NCBI GenBank assembly: GCA_002245135.1
Contig: NGBS01000670.1
Coordinates: forward strand, 1 to 26,982
Length of the DNA stretch: 26,982 bases
Direction: 5' to 3'
DNA from: Proteromonas lacertae
Lineage: Eukaryota > Sar > Bigyra > Opalinata > Proteromonadidae
Position numbers and translations under genes: made by a program. This document shows, piece after piece, positions 1 through 8,773 of the stretch; within the stretch, counting starts at the first letter, position 1, and each line of letters begins with the position of its first letter. The notes beneath the pieces are model-generated. The model was given only the letters and a program-made list of their open reading frames with translations, was not told the origin of the DNA and did no database searches.

Positions 1-1146
1 CAAAATTGATCTATTTCAATAATAACAATTATTATTATATATAATTTATATACTACACAATTTACTCTCTGTATATCAACTCCTCTTGCTGTAAGATCGG
101 TTGATATTAATATCCTCGCTCTAAACTCTCTAAATGCAGTGAATGTATGCATTCTCTTTGATGTGCAAAATGACCAGCTAAATATACAGTAGGCCATCCT
201 CTGGAGGTTAATAACTGCGTTAATTCTACAGCTTGTCTTTATTATTAATAAATATTACACATTGATGAAACGATACATGTGATAAGAAATACAATAGAGA
301 ATTTACTTTTAATGTAAATTTTGTATTGTTTTTGTCATGGTTTATATTAAAATTATTATTGGATATTTCAATTCTATATTGTTTTACTCCTTCTAAGCAT
401 ATATCATTCTCTAATTGATATTTAGAGAGTATTATAGAACTTGTAGTATCAAGTGATTTATTGTTATTGCTATTATTTAAAATCGAAACGAATTGAGGAT
501 GTTTCATAAATGTCTTTATGAACACTATTAATTCTGATGTAAATGTTGCTGAAAATGCCATTACTTGTTTTCTAGTGGGTAGTTGTGAATATATAAATGA
601 TATTATATCGAAAATTGTTCATCAAATAGTTGGTCAGCTTCATCTAATACTAACATCTTGATTTTTGATGGATTTAAAATTCCTGAAGTTAATAGGGTTT
701 GGATTCTTCCTGGTGTACCCACGATTACTTGACATCCTTCTCTAATATATTCTTTATGTCTTTCAAATGGGACACCTCCTACTATACATTTACACTTCAA
801 TTTATCAAAATACTTTCCTATAGTTTCTATTACATCACATGTTTGAATTGCTATTTCACGAGTAGGGCATAATATTAAAGCTTGGGGATTATTGTCCAAA
901 TAGTCTATATTTTCTAAAATACAAACAGTGAATACGCATGTCTTTCCTGTTCCTGCCTTAGCTTGGGCTATTAAATCATTACCAAATCTACCTATTGGAA
1001 TTGCTTTTAATTGTATTGGAGAGGGATTAATAAATCCAGCTTCTTGTAAACCTTTTGTAATAAGATCAGGTAAATAAATCTTCAAATGATAAATTTTCTG
1101 TATTTATTACATCGTTTGTTCTTTCCTTTGCCTTTACAGAATGCAT
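1..1146 (-). CDS. DDX20: DDX20/Gemin3-like DEAD-box RNA helicase (3' end outside window)
   Basis: Probable ATP-dependent RNA helicase of the DDX20 (Gemin3) group, which in animals works in the SMN complex that assembles spliceosomal snRNPs. Motifs seen in order: Q-motif region (GFINPSPIQLKAIP), Walker A (AKAGTGKT), PTREIA, TPGR, DEAD, SAT, and ISTDLTARGVD. The stretch before the Q motif (RTNDV...FEDLF.LPDLITKGL) and LEGVKQYRIEI after motif III resemble human DDX20 more than other DEAD-box proteins. I chose the ATG at 1144-1146. A 43-nt intron lies at 11-53 and restores VNCVINF, matching the family. The frame breaks near 1073, 612, 233 and 152; each is mended in reading by one or two A/T bases in a short A/T run, so assembly error is likelier than true decay. 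The 5' end faces the phosphatase gene across about 65 bp. Confidence 0.8.
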
Positions 1147-1211
1147 TTTAATTTATATGGTTTTCGGTGTTATTCTTCAGTAAACCCACAAAAATTAAAA
1201 TTTGATTTTTA

Positions 1212-1754
1212 ATGGCATTCTTCATCCCACCTCCTAGTTACGGGATGGTAGTCGACAATATTTATAGATGTGGTTTGCCAAATGAGCTAAATTATACCTT
1301 TTTAGAACGATTAAACCTAAAAAATTATATATCTTGGTCCTGGCGAACCAGATATAAAATTGTAAATTTTTTCAATATTATATGATAGTATGAACTTTGT
1401 GAAAGACCAAAATATAGAATTTGTACATTTAGGTAAAGAAACCCAAGATTCTTGGACTCCCTTGGATGAAGAAGTATACTACGTGCATTTTATGTATATT
1501 AGGTTGTATTAGAAGCACTACAGTATATTTTGAACGTAACAAACTATCCTTTATTAATAATGGACTTATTAGGTAGACATATTACAGGTACCGTGGTTGG
1601 ATGTTTAAGAAAAGTGCAGAAATGGAAATTGACTTCAATATTTCAAGAATATAGAAGATATGCTGGTTTGAAGGGTGGGCAACCAAATGAACAATTTATT
1701 GAATTGTTTGATACAGATTTAGTTCATATCCCTCATCCTCCTAGTTGGCTTTAG
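1212..1754 (+). CDS. Siw14/OCA-family (PFA-DSP) pseudophosphatase
   Basis: Member of the plant and fungal atypical dual-specificity phosphatase family (Siw14, OCA1/OCA2), whose active members remove the 5-beta phosphate from inositol pyrophosphates. Seen: the family opening (PPPSYGMVVDNIYRCGLPNE, then FLERLNLK), IIYLGPGEPDIKL, and the C-terminal block VVGCLRKVQKWKLTSIFQEY. Active enzymes carry HCxxGKHRTG; here the site reads MDLLGRHITG, so the catalytic Cys is Asp and the catalytic Arg is Ile, which predicts a non-catalytic protein. Introns at 1362-1388 (27 nt) and 1474-1502 (29 nt) restore the frame. One further break lies in an A6 run at 1319-1324, where two more A would keep frame and give 162 residues. 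The lost residues lie away from that break, so they are not caused by it. Confidence 0.85.
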
Positions 1755-1857
1755 TATATAATTATTTATTTAATATTGTTTATATGGTATTATCTCTATC
1801 TTCAAAAAAAAATTACTTTTAAAAATACATAACTAAATTAATGTAAAACAACAAAAC

Positions 1858-2838
1858 TCATTTCTTTTTAGTTTTCTTATCAATATAACCACATTCTTCA
1901 AGTATTTCTCTAGCTGCATTATTAATATGTTTAAACCTATCAGGACCTAATAATATACCACCAAACCATCTGCTTACAACGACAAATACATTACGAGCAT
2001 CAACAGTTTCAAATAATTCTGCTACTTTTCTACCAGCACCATGTTCTCCATCTTCATCATTATCTTTAATAATTATATTTCTATTTTCATCAAATATTCG
2101 GTAACATTGGATATTATGAGTTGCTCTTTTTATTTTACGATCTTGTAGTAGATAGTTTAACACGATATCTACATCTTCTACACTATGAACTGGTGCTAAA
2201 TGAGCCTATAAATAACAATTCTTATTTTGTTTATATATTTATACTTGAAAAGTGCTTTTTCTATCTGTAAATGCAACACCATGAATAATGGATGCTATTA
2301 ACTTATCATCATGTGTTAAACTCTCTGTTGTTTATTTGTGTTAGGTTTGAATAAGTATAATTACTCCAATCTATTTCTTCATCATCTTCATCGTCTTTAT
2401 ATTCAGATTCTGATTTGTTTGGTAAATGATCTGGATCTATTGGTTCTGGTAAACATTCTCTCTTAACCATTCTATCCAATTATATACAACAACTTGACCT
2501 TTCTGTTCATTAAACAAATCAATCTATTCATCTTTATCATATATTATATTATACCAATTTATCGTAAAGTGATTCAGCATAACTATCCTCCATCCATTGA
2601 GCATATAATGATAAAATTGGTGGTTCATTTATAGGATATTCTTTGGGATAATCAATTGTCATTTTTAATGGTTGGGTAACTGTATCATATGGAATTGAAA
2701 TAGAGTATGATTTATTATTTCTAAGACACAGAAACAATAATTAAATCAATACATAATATCAATATAATCTTCATAAATTGATTGTATTGCTTCTATTTCA
2801 TCCTTTTGCTCTTGATCACATTGACCTAAGATGTCCAT
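1858..2838 (-). CDS. IMPACT: IMPACT/Yih1 homologue (RWD + UPF0029 domains)
   Basis: Homologue of IMPACT (yeast Yih1), which binds Gcn1 and restrains activation of the eIF2-alpha kinase Gcn2. The N-terminal RWD domain opens with QKDEIEAIQSIYEDYI and holds YPKEYPINEPPILSLYA; an acidic linker (YKDDEDDEEIDW) follows; the C-terminal IMPACT domain has DRKSTFQ/AHLAP, ATHNIQCYRI, DEDGEHGAG and the signature VVVSRWFGGILLGPDRFKHI. Introns: 2721-2752, 2524-2554, 2325-2364 (ends CAG rather than the usual TAG, so less sure) and 2206-2244. After splicing about 279 residues remain, provided one A is restored in the AA of GAGAATG near 2457, where the reading frame otherwise slips. Start is the ATG at 2836-2838; stop is TGA. 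Confidence 0.88.
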
Positions 2839-2938
2839 ATAGAAATAAATGAAAATGAAAACAATACTTGGCTTGAAAAAAATTAGTCATACAATAGTCT
2901 TTCATTAACAATGAATAAAAATAAAAGAATTAAGATTA

Positions 2939-4465
2939 TTATATAACTTTAACTATAATATGATTATCAGATACATTTAGCATGTACTGCACATCCTTTG
3001 AAGCAACATTCAAATCATTTACAAATATATCAAAGAGGAGATGATATATTCAGGTCTAGTATTCTTATGAATTATTGTAGTGCATCCTTTAGATAATATC
3101 CATCTCTTAAATTCCTCATCACTCAATGGAATTGAATAAACCTCCTCATTAGATTTGAATATAAAAGAATAAAAATCTGTAAGTTCGTTTATCTATATAT
3201 ATGATATTGTCAATATAATAATATATTCATACAGTGACATATTTATCAAATAAATCAAATGATAATACTGATGATGATGTATTTGATATAATATTATCAT
3301 TTTCTTCCTCTTTCTCTATAGTCTCTTCTAAATCATTATCTATTCCAACATTCTCTTCATATTCTTTATCATTATATTCATCTTCTTCTTCCATTCTATT
3401 ATCTTGTATAACATCATCTTCTTCTTCTTTTTCTTTTTCTTCTTCTCTTATTGCGAACGAATTATTATTAATATCACTGTCATTATTCCAAATATCAATC
3501 ATATCTATATCGATCGTTATAATCAGATCCATTAACTATATTTGATTCACTATCATTATTATCACCTATCATTATACTAGTAGATTCATCAATATAACCA
3601 CTCTATATTTATATATATATATATATTATTATTATATACTATGTTTATTATCGAGTCTAATTGATAGTCATTATCTATATCATTAAATATATCAAACTCT
3701 TCTATATTATCTTCAATAGGTGATAAATCAACAGTTGTATCATTATTATTATTATTAGAGGAGGAAGAAGAGGTTAGTGTAATATTATGTAATGAATCTG
3801 AATCATGTAGTGATGGTATTCTATTATTGTCATTATCTTCTATTTCCATTTCATATGGATCTAATGATAACGTACTATCATCAATCACAGTAGTATTAAT
3901 AGAATCATTATTATTATTATTATTAATATATGACTTATATTTGGATGAGATATTGTTATGTATTGGTAATAAATCTATTTTTATCAAATTATTCTCTATT
4001 GGTTGATCTTGTCGCAGAATTTGAATTAGTGAGGTTTGTGTAGATTTATTAGTTGCATCATCGTCAGTTTGTATACTATGCACATCTAATACCACTGGAT
4101 CGTCTGTTAATACAGAAATATAATTCATATCATCTTTTAATATGCTTTTAAAAAACTCAAATGGTGTTTTTATTCTAACATTATCTTTTCTATCATCCAT
4201 TTCTTTAGCTAACAATGATATCAACTAATTTATACCAAGTTTTGTTTCTTCTTGTTTTTTCTTAGTTACACCAACCTATTATTAATAGTATTGCAAATCT
4301 GTTATACTTCATTTACCACTTTCTTAAGATCTTTCAAGGATTTCGTCAGATCTTCTAAATGAATAGCTTATATATTATTATACTAACAGCATCTTTCACA
4401 ATTAACGCTCTGTCAATAACCTGGTTATATAGAGATATATTCTTTGGAGTAGAACCTTCAGACAT
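2939..4465 (-). CDS. Hypothetical acidic, Asn/Asp/Ser-rich low-complexity protein
   Basis: Not recognised. The N-terminus (MSEGSTPKNISLYNQVIDRA, then VKDLTKSLKDLKKVVNE) looks helical. A middle part contains TPFEFFKSILKDDMNYISVL, then a long disordered, acidic region with runs of Asn, Asp, Ser and Glu. The C-terminal part (DFYSFIFKSNEEVYSIPLSD, EEFKRWILSKGCTTIIHKN, then VNDLNVASKDVQYMLNVSDN) looks folded. Introns fit at 4355-4383, 4276-4307, 3603-3639 and 3193-3232. The frame is not clean: there is an in-frame TAG near 4231, a shift near 3510-3530, and a shift near 3034 that one extra T would mend. The joint between its halves is therefore inferred, and two genes cannot be excluded. The 5' end faces the membrane-protein gene at 4785. 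Confidence 0.5.
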
Positions 4466-4784
4466 TTGATAAAAAGTGATCTTTGTACTTTCATATCAAA
4501 TAAACCAAATTTTTTGAATCATTTTACAATCAACCGTAGTATTGCAGTAAAACTAAATTGTAAAGAAACGAATTTGTCATTTTAATATCATTAATTTTAT
4601 TCTTTCAACTTTAGTACCTTTAATCTTTTGTATTTATACTTTTTCTGGTGTTTATAACCATAAATATGCTTTGCATCATGATATTTCATAGTTTACACCT
4701 ATTAAATATGATTTTAACTTTCTTTTAGCCTCGATTTCTTTATTTTGAGTTTTAAAGCTTAACTTGATAAATTTAAATTGAAAT
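4466..4784. other. Intergenic region between divergent genes
   Basis: About 320 bp separates the start codons of the acidic-protein gene and the membrane-protein gene. It is AT-rich with stops in all frames. I see no RNA gene or repeat. A GTTTAC...TTTTAG stretch just before the downstream gene could be a 5'-UTR intron, but nothing supports it beyond the splice-like ends. It must hold both promoters; no motif stands out. Confidence 0.4.
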
Positions 4785-5385
4785 ATGAATTATGGAAGAT
4801 TAGTTTATCAGACATCACTAATTGCCTTGCTATGCGCCATTGTATCTGAATGCCATCCATACATCCCCAAATACGGTGTTGTTTACTGTTTTTGCTCAAT
4901 ATTTGTAGCATCTAAAGATGATCCAGAATGGATTAATTTGTACTTATATAGTGTAATATTTTAATAGATTCTTGGTTGTTGGTTTTTTACTACTTGCTAT
5001 GAGTGGATATACTGTTGCAAATATGTGTATGATATATTTTAATATATTTCTAGTTATTAGTAACATTGGAACAGGATATAGTAATTTCGAAGTAAGAGAG
5101 TTAGTTGGTAAATTTGCTTTTGTTGCTTACTTTGCCCTTGCTGTATTAAATCTATTTATATCTTGTAGATTTTAGTTTACATTCTGGAAGTGTTTTTATT
5201 GAAGAAAAGACATGGATCTTTTAATTTATCATCTTTATTTACTCGTATATCTTCTACTTTAGATTTAAATAGCTATTGACAATATTGGTGAAGAAGATAT
5301 AGAAGAAGAACAAGAAACAAAGAAGACGAAAGAACCAGAATATGTAGAAAATAGACCAAATAAATATCAAGCTCCTGATTTTTAG
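4785..5385 (+). CDS. Multi-pass membrane protein of unknown family
   Basis: I do not recognise the family. The spliced protein (about 181 residues) has four likely membrane helices: around LIALLCAIVSE, GVVYCFCSIFVAS, FLVVGFLLLAMSGYTVANMC to YFNIFLVISN, and FAFVAYFALAVLNLFI, with a further hydrophobic stretch (LVYILEVFLL). A hydrophilic tail follows with the acidic run EEDIEEEQETKK and ends YQAPDF. Introns lie at 4940-4967 and 5245-5272 (28 nt each). An apparent stop at 5173-5175 sits in a T4 run; one more T would join the frame to the conserved-looking C-terminal part, which is why I extend to the TAG at 5383-5385. The size and charged tail would suit a Golgi or ER protein, but that is a guess. 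Confidence 0.6.
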
Positions 5386-5458
5386 ATTAATAGTTTATAT
5401 ACTAACTATATATTTTTAATCATGCTAAGTAAAAAACATTATAACATATTATTATTAT

Positions 5459-6476
5459 CTATATTTTAAAATATAAATCTGATTTTATCTTCAACGAATA
5501 ATAATTTATGTAGTTCCTTCTGTACATTTCTAATTGAGTCTATATAAGTGATATACAACAAAATATAAATACAATTAAAGCAGGAACTGTTGATTCTTTA
5601 GCATAACTACCTAAATCTTTAATTTGTTCATCACATACAGACTTTCTCATAACTATCTCTTTATCAACTTTCTCTTTAATCAATTTACTAGTGACTTTAT
5701 TTCCTAAATTGGAATTAACACTATTGAGTAAAAGATCTTGTTTTTCTTTCACTGTTTTAGCTAATTCATCAGATGTACCGTATGTTTCAATTAATAGCTT
5801 ATTTGTGATTTGTAATGTATTTTCTATCTCCTGTAAATTGCGCTTTCTTATTTGTTTTAATCTTTCATATTTAGATTGAAATGGTTCTACTGAATTGTAG
5901 AGTATAAATGGAAAATTTTCTTGTGTTAATACATAGTTCAATGCTTTATCACTATTATAAATAAATAAATGCCATTATTATTATACGTTAAATTAGTAAT
6001 GTTATATTCTGAAGGACATGAGGTAGCCAGTGTTGAAAATATCACAGGTACTATATGTTTGTATGTATAAAAGAGTTATTTATACGAGTTTGAGATAAAT
6101 CCGTCTGTGCAGACCAAGTATTTGAGATATAGGGACAATAGGCTAGAACACCTCTTTCATCCACCCACGCATGACATCTAACTGGACTTAATGAAATGAT
6201 TGGAGGGACATTTGGAAAGTTTGGTGGAAGATTTATTGCTATGTGTAAATTACTCACTTTTATATATATACTGACTTGATAAATATCATTTCCTATTTGT
6301 ATCTTACATACAAATGTGTCAAAACCCGCTGCTGAACTTCCTACTTGTGTGATTCGGTTTGGACTTTGAAGAAGTAGGTTAATTTGTTGTTGTCTTCTAT
6401 ATAAAATAACAAAACCCAATATTTAATACAATGATAAAGTCTGTGATACTGGTCTTACACCTGTTGATCTTAACAT
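5459..6476 (-). CDS. VPS37A: VPS37A-like ESCRT-I subunit (UEV + Mod(r) domains)
   Basis: Probable VPS37A homologue, the ESCRT-I subunit joining an N-terminal UEV domain to a C-terminal Mod(r)/VPS37 helical domain; ESCRT-I sorts ubiquitinated cargo and serves in membrane scission. The UEV part is recognised from INLPPNFPNVPPIISLSPVR, then HAWVDERGVLAYCPYISNTW and SAQTDL, close to LPPQFPQEKPVISVYP and following residues in human VPS37A. The helical part runs from FQSKYERLKQIRKRNLQEIE through TVKEKQDLLL to a basic helix (TQLEMYRRNYINYYSLKIK), like the VPS37 C-terminus. Introns of 33, 35, 35 and 33 nt (last starts after ALI; first after LSL) leave 882 nt, an exact 293-residue frame without corrections. 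Start is the ATG at 6474-6476. The helical half alone would be hard to name; the UEV makes the call. Confidence 0.8.
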
Positions 6477-6540
6477 TTTAACTTTTGGGTGTTCCAAAAT
6501 TTTGTTGTGATTTTGTTTTTAGCATATTTTGACTGAAACA
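6477..6540. promoter_or_regulatory. 64-bp shared promoter between divergent genes
   Basis: The start codons of the VPS37A-like gene (-) and the BTB-like gene (+) are only 64 bp apart, so both promoters and both 5' UTRs must fit here or overlap coding sequence. It is T-rich on the + strand (TTTTGTTTTTAG). No TATA or initiator motif is clear. Its role is inferred from geometry alone. Confidence 0.5.
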
Positions 6541-8696
6541 ATGATTATAATAAACGATGAAATAAAAGAACGAGGGTATGATATATGTGTGTATAATGAG
6601 AAATAGATTATGTCGAAAACTGGTTGAAAATGGTAGTGGTGATATAAAAGTGAAGTGTGGAGATAATATAATCATATCAGTGAAATCAATACTGAGAAGT
6701 AATAACAAAATTCTAAAGAAATTAATCGACGATCAACAGTTTAGTGGTTTGTTAGAGTTATACGAAGATTGTGAAGAAATAGGTTATTTCGAAATAGAGA
6801 AATACTACAGTGGTGGTGAAATGAATATGTATAAAGATAATGTTTGTGAAATCTTATTATTTTGTGTTTGTTATGAAGAAGAATATATCTGTGAGAAATG
6901 TTTCGAATTCATAAAGTATAACATCGATGATGATATGTTGATAAAGTTGATCGATATATCCAACCAATTTCCTAACAGTTTAAAAGAAGTAGAAGAATTG
7001 AAATTGATGGAATTTGAGAAACGAGGTTATAAATACTTATACAACCGTATATATATAAAGTGATATATATTAATGAATGAATAGGAGATTATTTGAATGT
7101 ATTGGAGATGAATAATATGAGTAGTTTACTATCATTCCAAAATGTAATAATTCGAAATGAGAGTTGGTTATTAAATGAATTATTAGAGTGGTATAAATTG
7201 AAACTGAGTAATAAACATAAGAATGATGATGATTTTATATGTGAATTTAAATATCTGATAAAAGATCATTTTGATAATAAATTGATAGATGTTAATGAGT
7301 TGAAAAGAGATAATAAAGAAATATTGAAAGAATTGAATATAAAATTTAACAAAAACAAAAGTTTAAAATATATCGATTTATACAAGATAAAAGATGAAAG
7401 AATTCAAAATATAATAATCGATAACTATGAAGAAAATGAGATGATAGAATTTAGTGAAGAAAATAAAGAAATTTTAGATTCAATAGAAGATGAGAATGAG
7501 TTGAATAATGCAATCTGTTCATTACTAGAAACGAATGATATAAAAGTGATAGAGATAGTGTTAATGATAATAATATACAAAAATATAAAAATTGAAAGTA
7601 TATATATATATAATATTTTGTTTATACATAATACTATAATATAATAGAATATATCTCGAATATTGATAAACGAAATATTCTAAGTAAACTATGTGTTGAA
7701 TACAATGATAATGTATGTAATCGAATATTGAAATGTCTGAGTTTATTTGTAGAAGATCAAAAGAATCTAAACATAATCGAAGGTTTATGTGGCAAAGAAC
7801 TTCTGTATAGGATACTAAATGAAGTATATTATACTACCTCAGAATCTAAAGAAATATTAGTTGAATATGTAAAAGATACAATGCTAAAGGAAGGAGAATT
7901 ATTAGAAGAACTAATGAAACAGATTATTACAACATTCTCATATCCGCATTCAAAATATTCTTTTCCAATATATGAAGAAGTGATAATAATACCAACATTT
8001 GATGGAGAAAAATGTGAATTTTCAATAAATCCTTCTTTACCAAATGGAATAATGATAGACAAAGAAAGTGGAGTGATTTATGGAAAAGTAAACACACCAA
8101 TCAAAGAGAAATACTATGAAATAAGTTGTAAAAATGCTTCAAGTGAAAAGAAGTTTATTATCTCATTAGAATTCACAGAAATTATATTCACTAAATTGAA
8201 CAAAAGTGATGGAATATTAGTGTCTGGTAATGGGAAAGTTATAACATGTAATACAGAGGATTATTACAAACATTGTTATTTGAATATGAAAATGGAAATA
8301 GGAATATATCGTATCAGGTATAAATTTCGTCAAAATGATAGTAAATATAATGAAATAATGATTGGATTATCAACTAATAACACATTTTATGGCAACAATA
8401 TATATTAACAACCAACAACATGTAGTTATGTTACATGGAATGGCAGTAGTAGAGATATTACTTCAAAATGTCATATTGGACGAATAGTAACTTCCAATCC
8501 ATGTTTTACTAATCATCGAAACTTTTCAGTGTATGAAATAGTTGTAAATATGAAAAAAAGAGAATTTTGGATTAGTCATAACAATTCATCTCCTGTTTTG
8601 CTAGTTAAAGATTTACCTTCTCCATTATATCCTTATGTATCATTGTATTACAAAAATAACTCATTTGAATTGCTATTTACTTCTCATCAAGTGTAA
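6541..8696 (+). CDS. BTB-like / putative-Ig / SPRY-like protein with in-frame TAA
   Basis: Likely an adaptor or scaffold protein of the BTB plus Ig-like type expanded in many protists; function unknown. After splicing (introns 6576-6606, 7047-7084, 7598-7647) 679 codons are in one frame. Residues about 20-130 resemble a BTB fold (DIKVKCGDNIIISVKSIL, then CEILLFCVCYEEEYICEKC). A long helical middle follows. Around residues 480-530 is a putative-Ig (He_PIG) motif (FSINPSLPNGIMIDKESGVI, then YGKVNTP). The end is SPRY-like (YRIRYKFRQ, IMIGLSTNNTFYG, VYEIVVNMKKREFWISHNNS, LYPYVSLYYKNNSFELLF). Codon 583 is TAA at 8406-8408, inside the SPRY-like domain, and the same frame stays open for 95 more codons to the TAA at 8694-8696. 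The next six bases, CAACCA, fit the CARYYA readthrough context. Otherwise it is a point error or a disabled copy. Confidence 0.7.
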
Positions 8697-8773
8697 TTTA
8701 GTTTAGTATTATCCTTTATTTATTTTTATTTATATTATTTTAATAAACAAGAAGAAATATATAAAAACTATTT

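Noticed and set aside
1081-1140. A 40-nt G/A-rich intron near the start of the helicase gene
   Set aside because: It would fix the frame but ends ACAG, is not AT-rich, and removes sequence (RTNDV...SFEDLF) that resembles the DDX20 N-terminus.
3234-3545. Open frame on the + strand opposite the acidic-protein gene
   Set aside because: It is Ser-rich antisense of Asp/Glu/Asn codons and shows no domain or start context.
6239-6271. A 33-nt GT...AG stretch with typical intron ends inside the UEV part of the VPS37A-like gene
   Set aside because: Read as coding it gives VSNLHIAINLPPNFP, which aligns with the VNNLTIN...LPPQFP strand of human VPS37A, so it is more likely exon.
8406-8408. Genetic code in which TAA and TAG mean glutamine
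   Set aside because: Several well-defined genes end at TAA or TAG at the expected family length (for example the EDR2-like protein and the phosphatase), so standard stops are in use.
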